This document shows positions 33,165 through 44,979 of a DNA stretch of 64,000 nucleotides, piece after piece. The stretch is from Arcuatula senhousia. Taxonomy: Eukaryota > Mollusca > Bivalvia > Mytilida > Mytilidae. Every line of letters begins with the position of its first letter. The stretch's first letter is position 1. A program made the position numbers and the translations under genes. Under the pieces are notes generated by a model that was not told the DNA's origin, searched no databases, and saw only the letters and a list, made by a program, of their open reading frames with translations. The stretch spans positions 18,804,001-18,868,000 of the forward strand of contig OZ020317.1 of assembly GCA_963971305.1 (NCBI GenBank). Direction: 5' to 3'.

Positions 33165-33310
33165 TCCTGGCCGTCTGTTTGACGTTTACATCTGAATTAA
33201 AAAGTAGACAATCAAGGAAGACTTTCAACAAAGTCCTATGGCTAACATGATGACTTTAACTTTCTATTCATTAACTTTCCCTTGATGTAGAATTATTTTG
33301 CTCTCTTCTG
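33165..33310 (+). pseudogene. Short RT-family relic
   Basis: Near 33209-33290 the frame reads VDNQGRLSTKSYG, stop, then HDDFNFLFINFPL, matching the 'GRLxTKLYDKRDDFNFPIVNFPF' stretch with a stop and substitutions. Confidence 0.55.
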
Positions 33311-33659
33311 CTTAAAATATTAAAAGATCACCAAGATCACATGTGTTTACACGTTGCCTTATTGAAGAATAGAAAAGAAGTGTTTATCCGTTAGGTATCA
33401 AAATGTTCTGCTAAATAAATAGGGGAAGCAAGAGCAGCTGGTTTTTTTTTGGAACATCAGGAAAATTGAAAAAGAAGACAGATCTGGGTTGACCCATCAT
33501 TTATTGTGAATTGCAAATCATATCGTCTACACTGTGAAAGTGCATGTTACTTTTGATTGATCTTTCTTTCTTTTCATCTTGTCAATGTTTTGATTTAAAT
33601 GTATTTTGAAAGAAAATATATCTGTGTTTTATATTTTATCGTCATTGAAGGCACAACAT

Positions 33660-33930
33660 TCCCTCACATGGAAGGGGTAGGTTTGGCGCCATAAAACCTG
33701 GTTAAACCCACCATTTCGTTTGAAATGCCTGTACCAAGTCAGGACCATTGCGATCCACCCATTCTCCGGTATGACTGATTCATTTTTGTCATTTTCTCTG
33801 GACTATGAGATTGATCATTTAAGTTCGGTAGTTTTGTTATTACCTTTATTCACAAAGATATCCATAAAACAACGTGGGTTTCACCAGACATGCGAACAAA
33901 GAACCCAATTGTTTTTTTAACTGCATCAAA
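33660..33930 (+). repeat. Dispersed bivalve repeat ('cctgtaccaagtcagga' type)
   Basis: 'cataaaacctggttaaacccaccatttcg' followed by 'aaatgcctgtaccaagtcaggac' and a ~200-bp tail. I recognise this from mussel sequence; the first part recurs at 2441-2500. The 66-codon ORF over it is not a gene. Confidence 0.55.
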
Positions 33931-35772
33931 GATGACCCATCATTTCTTGTTAATTGCTATTTTTATCGTCTACAGTGTGATATTGTAACTTTTAATTGAT
34001 AATCTTTCTTTTCATCTGGTGAATGTATTGATATAAAGGTTTTTGAAAGAAAATAAATCAGTGTTTTATATTTTATTATAAATCTTGGTTTGATTAATAA
34101 TATTTTCTTCTTTCATACAAAGCTGGATCTTGCATCTTTTTTAATTTCTATCATTTCTTTTGACGAGGTCTTTTAACGAATAACAAATGTCAAAGTCCTC
34201 TCTTATAATATTGAACCTTTCTATGGCGTGGATTTACCTTTCAGCAGTCAATATACTTTACTAAGCATTATTTATTGTCATTATTAACAAAGTACGGCTA
34301 TTTTAGATATCTTTTTACTTGTACCAGTACGATGTGATATCTCAAAGAATTATTAAATTGCCCTTTTATTTCTTCCAAATCATATCGACATTTATTTGTA
34401 ACTGTTAATCATATCTAAAGTAATGTATGCATAACATTTTACGATACTTTTAAAATGAAATTGGGTGTATTCATTTGAATCCGTAGTGAATGCATTTTAA
34501 TAAAAAATAATAACGTCATGATCTGGCAATCTGCATAACGGAAGGAAAAAACAAGGTTATAAATTTCCAATAAAGATAATTTGGTGGTTTTGTTTTATAT
34601 CATATTTAAATCAGAATCCATGATAAAAGATTAAAAAGGATGACTTGTAACACATTCATGAATCGGTTTTTGCATCATTATTAACATCCAAAAATATATT
34701 TAATTGTGTCATCCTTTGTATTCTCGATATTAAAAGCATCAAATGCAGTTACGTTTACTTTTTTCGTACGCTTTTTGTTTTTGGATTCGAAGAACATAAA
34801 TTGTATTTTTTTTCTAAATGACATATTCTTAGTTCCATGTTAAATGCATATGTCTATTCTAATACCACACAGCAAATTAATGATATGAATATAAAAATGC
34901 CACAAATATCTGTAAGCATTTTTATACATGGTTTATTTTTACACAAAACACCGACATAATTTCCGTTGTCAAACAATCTTATAGTCTTTAAAAATGAAAT
35001 TATATGAGGCTATAAATGCTCCCATTGTTGTCAGAGCAGTCAAGCTTTATAGTTTACGAATTGATAATCTTTTTTTCGGTGTGAATTCAATTAACATATA
35101 AAACGTATTTTTATCATATGGTAATACTATCTTTATTTTATAACAGAAATAAGGTACTAAAAAGTTTATCATGGTCCGCAAGTATTTGTAGACGACACTA
35201 GTGGATAACTTAGTACATTTTGTAAAGCATGGTAAAAGGAAGCCAACTTATAAGACGGTTTGCTTTTAATTTATAGCCCTCAAAACGTGAATAGCACACA
35301 CACTTTAAGGTAAATGTATCTTTTTAGACATTGGTAAGTTGTTGGACAGATGAAATAAAGACAAAACGAAAGCGTTTTTAAAGACGACATTGACATGTAT
35401 ACGGATTTTTTTTTAATTTACCTAGTCTGACAAGTTTTATTTTTCTAACAAGAACTGCTATATTTTCAGAAGAAATTAAAAATGAAAGTAACATATTACG
35501 GAATATTATACAATGTCTGACCTGCTATCTATATAAATAATCTATAAAAGTACTTTTTGGCAATAAAACTATATTGATAAAAACGAATATGGTATATCTC
35601 CTTTTTGAAATAAATACCAAAAAAAGAGAGTTGATATACTAAGCGATTCTATGTATTTCTTTCCCCAGTAAGCAGTGTAGCGTGAAAATTAAGCGGCCTT
35701 TTATGAAAATTATTTTGTTCGAGTAAAAGCAATGCATAAAGCATTGGTATTAAAATATAAAAACGTTTTACT
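33931..35772. other. AT-rich stretch, nothing recognised
   Basis: No supported features. Confidence 0.4.
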
Positions 35773-38700
35773 ATGTTTTTACATTTCTTACACTTTATAT
35801 TTGCTGCTGGTGTTTTGTTTAAAATGAAGCGCCATGTGACGTAAGTAAAACTTTTCACAATGCTATTCTTATTGTCCTGAGACTTTAGGTAAACACAAGG
35901 AACAAAACATGATTCTGTTTTTATTACATGTACCCTTAAAGGAGAGCTTCTTGTTTCTATCAAATATACCTAAAAACTTGTTAGAACAAACACGTAAGAT
36001 AAAAAAAAGAAAGAGACAAAGCAGTTGATATTAAGAAAAAATATTGATACTTTTCTGGAATGTAAACGCTAATATTTATATTGCGTCCATTTGATAAAAA
36101 AAAATAGATGAATCTTTTAACATTTTGATGTTATCAACTATCTTATTCTGCTAACGTTTCTTTTCAGGCCTAAAATATAAATCAAAAAGTTCAATATTTA
36201 TTTTGATATAGAAATTGATATATTTTACTTTATTTCGAGTAAACCTAGTCTGAAACTGGATTAAAATAATGAAAATGAATATGCAAATTGATGTGTATTG
36301 TTTGAAATGATATTCATAAAAAAATCGAGCCATTCAGGCTCCTGGAAGCGTTTCGTTTCATTTATCATGCATAAAACTATGACGACATTTTATTTCTATC
36401 TCTGCAGTCAAGATCAAACCTGGCAAAACATTTCTAATTATTGTCTTATATTTAAGAGCAGCAAATATGCTAAGTAGCCGCCTTCGTGTTATAGGAATGT
36501 ACTAAATATTTGATATATTTTAAAGCACCTATACAATAGAAAATCTTTTAACCTGAAAGTTTGTGTTTGCCAAATCAATAATAGTTTCAAATATCATCAT
36601 AATTTTTAAGTGAAACTCGCGAGCATGTGCAAAATGGAATCAGAAGTAAATTGATACATGTAAGTAAATGAAAGAAACCTAAACATAATAGACGAATGCC
36701 TTAAAATCACATTAAATTATATTCATGTTTAAACATTGTGATATAAAGTTAATTTAACGGTTGATTTGACAAACACGACATTAGTTGAAATACATTATAA
36801 AAATATCATGCAACACACACATGTCCCTTGTTAAGCAAGTGCAACAGAAGGTGCACGATACATAGCTTTAAATGTACTTTAGTCAATCCAACAATAACGA
36901 TGCGAAAATATAAACATGTTACAAAGATGCTCTGATCTTGGATTATCATTAAAGACTTGTCGAAGTTATCCTTCTTGAAGATTTATATACTGACCTTTTT
37001 TTCTCACTACACAGACTTTCAATTAATTTTAATAATGTTTAATATATAGTTTGTATTTCAGGACTTCATTTGAATTGAATGCAATTTATTTAGACCGTTG
37101 GCCAATTGCAGAACGGCGAGCAAGCAGCGCCTACTGGCCTCGTTGAAGGCTGCTGGCGGTTGCTCATTGTGGGTGTTTTAAATTGCAGCTTGTTATGTGT
37201 CCTGTGTCGCTTATGTATCATATATACGGTACGATATTTTTCTGCCTACGAATCGTGTAATTATGCAGTATTTATCAAGATGAAATATAAATTCAACCGT
37301 TTTCATTTTATTTTTGTGTCCTTGTAAATTAAAAGTGATAATGATTATGTCGCTCTGAAAAAGATGCATGTAACTTTTTATGAATAATGCATTGAGATTT
37401 AATACATCGTTGTAAAAATAGTTAACTGATGAAATTATTTGTGCACTAGCATTTTTGTTTGAATATTGCCCTCTTTTAAGATTGACATACATTATATTAA
37501 GTTTAAGATTTTACTTTAATTTATAACACTTTTAAAACGTTCTTATGGTTTGGATATTACATGTTATGTATCATTTATATATTTGAAATTATTAAAGATA
37601 TATCTGCATTGATATTAAGAGTCAACTTCTCTTTCGTATTTTGTTATTTCATTTTTTTCGGATCTACTGTAGAAAAAAATACTCCTAAATCAAACTGTTC
37701 CAACGAAATAAAAATGCAATTTAAGGATGATTGTTTAAACATTATTTCCAACCATAAAAACTATAATCAAAACTGTTTTCCTCATTAAATTAAGATGACT
37801 CAAACGTAAAAAAAAAAACCTTTAAAATAATCATGAAATTCGAAAAGTTACATTGACCATTTTGAAAGATTTCAAATTTTGTTTTTCGAAGTTCCTGGAG
37901 AGCACTTGTTGCTATCTTTGACTGAAGGAGATTTTAGATGCATAATTCAATAAAGTAATGCGTAAAGATGCACCATAAGATTACAAATAGTTCCCGACCC
38001 TGTTTTTAACTACTTGAATAATATAGCGAAAGGTGTTTCCTGAGCTCTTTTTAAAGATATAGCATTAGAGTGTTAAAGTTTTACGTCTGACAAAACGTTA
38101 AACCTGAATCAAAAATTGTTATACATATCTGTATGATAAAAAACGTTGAATTTGATAACTTGAAAATAGAGGGTGAATATTTAAATAAAGATAATGAGAT
38201 TTGGAATAAGAGTACGCACCCTACAATATTAACATCAATTTAAAAATTCCACAACGGAAAACAGCAAGCAATCGTCAATGTAACTAGCGTTGCTGCTCGC
38301 TGTTTTGCATTTGGGCCTGGAATGAATAATGCTTCAAACCTAATCCCAAACTGTCAATGAAAGACCCCTTTCTTGACAAAAACAAATAACATAAATTTGA
38401 TGAATACAACCATCAGCTTCGATAAGGATTCATTGGTAAGGACGGGCACATTTAAAATGTGGCGGGGTTAAACAATTTTTTTTGGGGGGTTCCAACGTTA
38501 TCCTTATTGATAATCAATCAATAACCCAGTACAAACTTACACAAAAGTTCAAAATAAATCGATAGAAGTTTCATTCAACAGGAGAGAACCTGAGACACAA
38601 CGAACAAAAAATAACGGGAGGTAGTGATACTCTCTTAATAACACATGAAGTTACTGGAAGCTATGAGGAGCATCTATCGACTGATGTACAAAAAATCAAG

Positions 38701-38855
38701 TATTTCGATTTTAAATCCAACACAACACTTCAATCAATAGAAGATATTTTTTATTCTTTTTGCAAATAATGATGTTTTATTTACATTCGGGAACTCCGTC
38801 TAATGCAATTGTAAAATTATAAGGACCAGTCTGTTTGCATTCTGTTGGCTCATCA
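35773..38855 (+). repeat. ~3.1-kb duplicated segment, copy A (uninterrupted)
   Basis: Collinear with 53834-56240 joined to 58867-59556. Anchors: 'tttgctgctggtgttttgtttaaaatgaagcg' (35807 and 53866), 'aagcaagtgc.acagaaggtgcacgatacatagc' (36832 and 54877), 'ggccaattgcagaacggcgagcagcg' type (37100 and 55138), 'gaaaatagagggtgaatatttaaataaag' (38162 and 56177), 'ccacaacggaaaacagca.gcaa' (38250 and 58895). No ORF with protein signature is shared, so this is probably a non-coding element or a segmental duplication. Confidence 0.8.
38216..38500 (-). repeat. Family X copy at the right end of duplicated segment A
   Basis: The minus strand aligns with 13926-14290 from AACCCCGCCACATTTTA through GGGCCCAAATGCAAAACAG-like sequence to 'gcttgctgttttccgttgtgg'. 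A related left motif in opposite orientation is at 37091-37200, so copies of X-like sequence face each other inside the duplicated segment. Confidence 0.6.
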
Positions 38856-39520
38856 AATATAGTATCAAATGTTCTTTAATATTTTGTCTCAAATCAAAGT
38901 CATAAGTGTTTGAATTCCCTAATGAATGAGAATATATTTAACTATATTTCAAAGAAATAAGAGTACAGGGACCAATATGTCTGGGTGTATGTGTGTATGT
39001 CTTGGTGTTAAAAAGCTACTTTTGACGCACTTATGTCATGCAAGGCGGTAAGATAATTGGCAACGGAAACCGATGTACCTTTTAGACACAACCAACCTTG
39101 GGCAGGTAACTGAAAAACCTACCTACATACAGGTAAAACAATCACGTTTTTGAAATTGGAAAACTGGGATTTGATCCAACAATCTAGAGCGCCAAATAAT
39201 TAGTAATCAGTGGTGTGAAGGGACACAGGCAAAATCTTCTGAAATCAAAGACTTATTTACCGAAATATGTTTTACTTTCAATGTTACTTCCTGATCAAAC
39301 ACAATAAGATAACATGTATTTACTTTCATAATGTTTTGTTCATTTCAAGAGTTTTTTCTGTTATTAAGAATTATTCACGAGAATACAATAATGATCATAT
39401 ACATGTATTACTCTCTCTTTTAAAAATATGATAAAGTTGACCATTTTATCATATACTTATAATAGATAAAGGATTTTTTGACTTGGTGATAAACCTGTTG
39501 TTCATTAAGAAATTTTTAAT
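38856..39520. other. AT-rich stretch, nothing recognised
   Basis: No supported features. Confidence 0.4.
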
Positions 39521-39940
39521 CGAGATTTAATGTTGCGTGGCTGATGAAACTTTGACGTCATCGTCCGAGGCTGATTAAGCTTTATCACGCCCGCTTCGGG
39601 TTATCTATCGAACCCCTTTCCGTCACTCCTCGGAATCATGACGTCATTCGTGACATTCCGTAATGACGCTGTTCTTATGACGTCATTGTGAAATAGGCAC
39701 CATTTTTGGAAGTAACAAGGTGAGCCTTCTCTGGAGGATTAAGAATTACTTGTATTCCCATTATAGCTTTTCTCTTGTCCAATGTTGAAGTATATGATAA
39801 ATACTTCATTACATGTTTTATTTTATATCTTATGCTTAATCAGCCCTCGGTCATTTTATAATCCATTCGGCATTCGGGCTGATGAAATAACCTTGTGCTA
39901 ATAAAGGGTAAGATATAAAATAAGAAATGTAATAATCTAT
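39521..39940. promoter_or_regulatory. TGACGTCA-rich patch beside a foldback sequence
   Basis: TGACGTCA (the CRE/ATF palindrome) occurs near 39552, 39650 and 39679, with related TGACG words between, in a locally GC-richer stretch. At 39805-39940, 'ttattttatatcttatgcttaatcagccc' pairs with 'gggctgatgaaataac...gtaagatataaaataag'. Whether this regulates anything is unknown; it may be the inside of a MITE. TGACGTCA also appears singly at ~6471, 22811, 46200, 60632, 63182 and 63620. Confidence 0.4.
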
Positions 39941-41880
39941 ACTTATGCAATTATTTATTGTTGTCTCGCTTTATTCGAAGTAAAGAGAAAGCGCAAACAT
40001 TGATCGACCGAACTTCTGAAAAATTCTTTTGTACGATCAAATATTTATTATTTAATCAAAAACTCAGATTTAATATAAGATTCTTGTACATGTTTTCATT
40101 ACACTAAAATGACGCTTATCCAGCAAACTATCTCCAGGATAAATCTTCGTTGTTTGATATAAGAATTAATACATTGATATCAGGAGTAAAACAATGTAAT
40201 ATATATAGAGTGTTAATTAAATCCACAATTCTTGTGGCTTAGTGATGAAACGTAATATGAAGCTGGAACGTGACTGATGAGAACATAATATTTCTAAGGA
40301 CAACTACATGATTATGAACTATTAAATTATTATGTTGTCAAAGTAGACAAACCTAAATAAGACACGATATGAATGATAGGCAAGCAATGTTTGCACAAAC
40401 GTAAAAAGATGTATTAAGCGAATGTTATCGAACAAAAACTATACCGTGTATTCGTGTGTCTTATTTTCGCTATGGTTGCGATTGGTTTTCTCGAAAAAAT
40501 ACACTAAGCGAAAATCTCACATAAAGTAATTGTTTCTGTTCCTTTACCTCAACAAACACTGTCAGTTTTTTTTTTCTTTTACGAGTTCTAACTGATGTTT
40601 CGTGGATGACAATCAGGGGTAATTTAACTGCATAATTCACTGACACTGATAATTCGTTTATTGCTTTAAGTGTTATTATAACTATTAAGAAAATTTAAAT
40701 TTGTAAAAAATATCGAAAAATCACACTTATTTACCGAGTGATGCTGCACTTTTGCAATGTTACTTCTTTTCAAATATCAAGCGGGACATGACATATGGTG
40801 CTATTTTGAAATAAAAAAAAAAGATGAACTAAACTTTGATATTTAATAGAAACATGCATGCTCTACTATCATGAGAATGAGAAAGTGTTTTGAAAAGTCA
40901 AAATATAGTTGAAATCTTTTTTAAATCATGTACTAGTTATTGAGTATTGTAGGCTTCATCATTTACACGAAATTAAAGGCGTGTTTAATGTAAAACTGAT
41001 ATTGGAATAAATACGCGAGAAAAAAAATTCAAAACGTTTAAAATATATAGAATATATTGGTAAAACCGGAAGATAACAGGTGATTGACATTTGGTCACAT
41101 GATGATTAATAAATGAAAATATTCAAAAGATATTAATGATTTTTTACGGCTGATTAAACCAATAAAACAATATTTGATAGTGCAACATACGGTCCTCGGC
41201 ATCAACTTAAAAATGTAGTTTTTGTCGATTACCGGCATGAATTATAAGATATGTTACAAATTAACTCGTATCATGCATTTTTTTATCATTTTGTCAAGCA
41301 AAACTCTGCAATGTATCTTAATCAAAAACTCATTTTTTCACATCATACACATTTTCTTGTTATATTAATAGCTTTTAATGTTTCCACAAAGACACATTTT
41401 ATATTTAAAGTACAAACAGTACTTTTTACATTTAAATGATAATAAAATATTATTTAATGATTACTTAAAATATGCTTAAATCGATACAAAAAGTCAACTT
41501 GCACATTTAGTACGGATCTTTATCCGATAAACAGGCCAGAATTGCATATAGAATAAAAAATAAGCTTATAGTTTTTGGACATTCTTACGGATTATTCTAA
41601 TCTGGTTTATCAATTTAAAAATAATATGTTATTAAATGGTAAGTTTAAACATATTTGATTCATTATAGCAAACATATGTACAGATAAATAGAACAAAATG
41701 CAACAATAGTATTCGGAAACAAGCAATTAGCTTATATTTACCCGTCTCCCTGATACTTCAAACAATTTACACATTTAACATACATAATGCATGCTTTAAA
41801 AATAACATTCGTTTACCCATCAAACTATATGTGAAAATCAAAAGTAAACTTAATTGTTTGCTAATTTGTTTCTTCATGCA
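39941..41880. other. AT-rich stretch, nothing recognised
   Basis: No supported features. Confidence 0.4.
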
Positions 41881-42266
41881 TACGAAGCAGACCTCTTAAA
41901 ATTTCCTCTAGACAAAAGGATCGTAGACTAGCTCTATTTTTCAAATTCACGTTCCGTTAGATTGGTGATGTGCTTGCACTGAATACATGTAATTCCCGAT
42001 ATTGTGACTTTCCCCATCTCATATATCCTCAGGAACTCGAGATAAAGGACACAGCATATTTTAGGAAGTTTGCTTCATATTTAGATTTACATTTCGTAAT
42101 TGACTTTCAAAGAGATTTTCAACAAAGCTCTATGACGAACGTGATAACTCCTACTTCCCAATCGTCAACTTTCCCTTTTTGTGTAGCAACATTCCGTCCA
42201 CTCCTGCTTATTGAGTCTTCGTACATGTATCACAATTGATTTGTTACTCTAGAGATTGCGGGGATT

Positions 42267-42477
42267 CCTGTGTTTTCATTATTTTCGTGAGGTTTCAATT
42301 TTTTTTTGGTTTTCGTTGGTGGCCTTGACCCACGAAATTTGATACCCAACGAAAAGGAAATTCAATATTGATCTGTGTGCTGCAGACTTCAGAACCATGA
42401 TTTAATATTCCACGAAATTGTCCCTTTTCATCAAACCACGAATATTGGCACCCACGAAAATAAGTGAATCAACAGTA
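42267..42477. mobile_element. MITE with 'TTCGTGGGT' terminal repeats
   Basis: The left arm contains CTGTGTTTTCATTATTTTCG. The right arm reverse-complemented reads TACTGTTGATTCACTTATTT then TCGTGGGTGCC. Inserted in the RT relic. A second copy starts at 63017. I recall a bivalve MITE of this type with TTCGTGG repeats. Confidence 0.6.
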
Positions 42478-42775
42478 CATCGGTTTCCTTGGCAGAGCGT
42501 GACTTCATGCTTGACACAGACATTGTTAACAAAGGGTTATGTTGGTCCACGGTTGCTGTCTTCACTCAAGAAAGTTTACAGTAGACACCGTGCACTCGTA
42601 GACAATTATGGGATTAATATCTCTCAAATGAGTGCAGTTATTGGTTTTTCATGGAAATTTGTTTTGTCTTCCATTACCGGATTAAAGACACAGAATAAGA
42701 AATTAGCAACACGACGGGTGTGCTAAAGCAGGCAAACTGCCCTCTCTTCCGGAGCACCTGATTCTACTCTTTTTA

Positions 42776-43039
42776 CAGATGGGTGCGCACATAACCTGTA
42801 CAGTAAGTTAACTTGAGAAGCAGACATCAAGTTAACTTCAAGTTCACTTGCGACTGGTCATGCGACTGTGACTTGTTATGACCAGTCATAAAAAAGCTGT
42901 CACAAGTCTGCTTTGACCAGTCATGAGTTAACGCAGGTTAACTTGAATGTCTGCTATAGCAGACATGAGCAGACGTGGAAAGCAGTCACAAAGTTAACTT
43001 TATGTTAACTTCCGCACAGGTTATGTGTGCACCTATCTG
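42776..43039. mobile_element. 264-bp foldback MITE, sister of the 15341-19444 element
   Basis: Flanked by TA (42774-42775 and 43040-43041). The left end reads CAGATGGGTGCGCACATAAC then CTGTAC. The right end reverse-complemented reads CAGATAGGTGCACACATAAC then CTGTGC. The interior is full of self-complementary words (AAGTTAACTT, CAGACAT/ATGTCTG, GACTGGTCAT). It shares the CAGATGGG...ACCTGTAC end pattern but not the interior of the 15.3-kb element. Confidence 0.75.
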
Positions 43040-43200
43040 TACGTCTTGAGTTTGTGTTGTTGATTTCTGTTCGGTTGATTTTGTTTTGTGTTTCTTTGTG
43101 CTGTTCGTGTTCGCTTTTACCGGTTTGTCGTTTTCCTTTTGGACTTTTGACACTCGAATGCCCAATTGGTGCCTTTTTGCTTCTTTGTCTTTAACATTTC

Positions 43201-43733
43201 TAAAAGTAATAATTTCTTGATTTCTTTGATCTTTTATCTTATTGCAAGATTATCAAATACCAATATATTATAAAAGTACATTATTATTGTTTTACGGTCT
43301 CAAAAAACATAATCAAACATTTCTTCTATAATTTAGTCCAAGACGATAAAGAAATACAAACATTTCAATATTTCTTGAAAAGATGACCCTTAATTTCGAC
43401 GACGTAAATGTAAAAAAAACTTTTTTATTGATTATATTCCAATAATTAAAGATAATTTTAATATATAATAAGTCATAATTTATTTTTGATTTCGACTTGT
43501 TGATCTTTGAATTCAGTTAAGCTTGATAAAGGCAATTACAAAGTACCGAATCTTAAAGTTAAACTCATATTATAAAAGATTCGCAAACTTTTAAATCAGT
43601 GAGAACAGAAATAATAACTCTCAAAAGGTTATACCCTGACCTTTGCTCAGAGAAATTACTATTATTCGGTTTTCTGCTATTCACCTCTATCAAAGTCAAT
43701 AAATATTTAATACTTAATTTAGTGTGAAACCTT
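43201..43733. other. AT-rich stretch, nothing recognised
   Basis: No supported features. Confidence 0.4.
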
Positions 43734-44357
43734 AGATAAGTCTGTTAGATTATCATCATATCTGAAACACGGTTTGAAAATGTTTCAAATAAATAAAGAA
43801 AAATAATAAGTTAAGCCTATCGTTGAAAGTCTTTTTAGTGCAATCTAAAGAGATAAAAGCTGTACTAAATTGAATGATCATGTTGTTAAAGATCGCTTTG
43901 AAGACTAGTATAGCAGTAGGATAAATTATGCTTTATAGCACTCACAGACTGTATACTTAAGAATTCAAAGCATAAGATATTAGCCTGTATTCCGGATTCT
44001 GTTCAAATACTGAATTTAAAGCAACACCAAAAGAGTTTAAAGTACTTAATGTTGTAAAGGCACTAGACATTGATAGATGAATCGGCAGAATTCATGATAT
44101 ATTTTTTCATTTCTAATGAGCTTATCACAGATTCATACGGAAAGATTTACTTTTTCATATTAAATTGAAAACAGTCCAACGGTAAGATTAAAAAGATTGG
44201 TGCAGAAGGAGTGCTAAGAAGTGATTGGTTTCTTGCGCTTCCAAAAAATAAATTACAAGATAAGTCTGTTAAATTATCATCATATCTGAAACACGGTTTG
44301 AAAATGTTTCAAATAAAAAAAATTTTTTAAAAAAATAGTTAAGTTAAGCCTATCGTT
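43734..44357 (+). repeat. Pair of ~95-bp direct repeats 524 bp apart
   Basis: 43734-43825 and 44258-44357 share AGATAAGTCTGTTA(G/A)ATTAT, 'catcatatctgaaacacggtttgaaaatgtttcaaat' and 'agttaagcctatcgttg', differing mainly in an A/T run. They could be the ends of a small LTR-like (TRIM-type) element or a local duplication. No coding sequence lies between. Confidence 0.6.
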
Positions 44358-44796
44358 GTTTTACCTAAGATTACACCCTTTTTTCTTATATGAAACAACT
44401 GCGCTAAAGCAAATTCAATTAGACATATTCGTTCAGATACTTGAGGTCAATTCATCATAATTGTAAAATCAGCCATGTACTTCCTGGTAAGAAATTTACA
44501 TTTATTCGTCCTGGCGTGAATACGTTTACTCAAATTAAAATAAAAACTATTCGAATGCTATTGCAATATTTATCAACAAAATAAACTAATATTTACCTTT
44601 TTAGGACATCGGAAATAAAAATAGTTTGGGTATCATGTTTAAAAACGAATAAAACAAGCCTGGCTGAAGCAACATATTTAAACAAACGCTTTATCATGTA
44701 GTGAAAATGAAAACAAAATAACGTAACAATATCAATTTACTTTATAAACAACATGTAGCGACAGTCAAGCTTCTCTAAATTTGTACAAGAAATACT

Positions 44797-44979
44797 AAGG
44801 GACCGACTATTTAACTTGAAAATGGGACTTGATTGTTTTCCGCGGAAAAAAAATATTTAATTTTTAAAGGTGTCGCGACAAAATATTTTTTCTTCATCTT
44901 CTCTGTCAAATTTTATTCATAAAAAAATCTGATCAAAAAATATCAGCAGCCCCCTTTTAAGTTAAATGATGGTCCCTTT
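44797..44979. mobile_element. 183-bp MITE with AAGGGACC ends
   Basis: The left end reads AAGGGACCGACTATTTAACT then TGAAAATGGG. The right end reverse-complemented reads AAGGGACCATCATTTAACTT then AAAAGGGGG. Interior AT-rich. Confidence 0.65.

Larger units (their letters stand above)
41880..43200 (+). pseudogene. RT-family retroelement relic, longest copy, with two MITE insertions
   Basis: Plus strand reads IGDVLALN (degenerate YIDDVLSLN), HLIYPQELEIKDTA, ASYLDLHFVIDF, then in another frame KLYDERDNSYFPIVNFPFLC and SNIPSTPAY, then a stop. Interrupted by the MITE at 42267-42477 just after the QLIRYSRA-equivalent, it resumes with 'ttccttggcagagcg', then the 3' tail, itself interrupted by the MITE at 42776-43039. 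Retroelement 3' half, dead by frameshifts and stops. The ORFs here are pieces of this relic. Confidence 0.7.

Noticed and set aside
39535..39575. CTGATGA at 39541 tested as a hammerhead
   Set aside because: No GAAA after a plausible stem II and no returning stem I.
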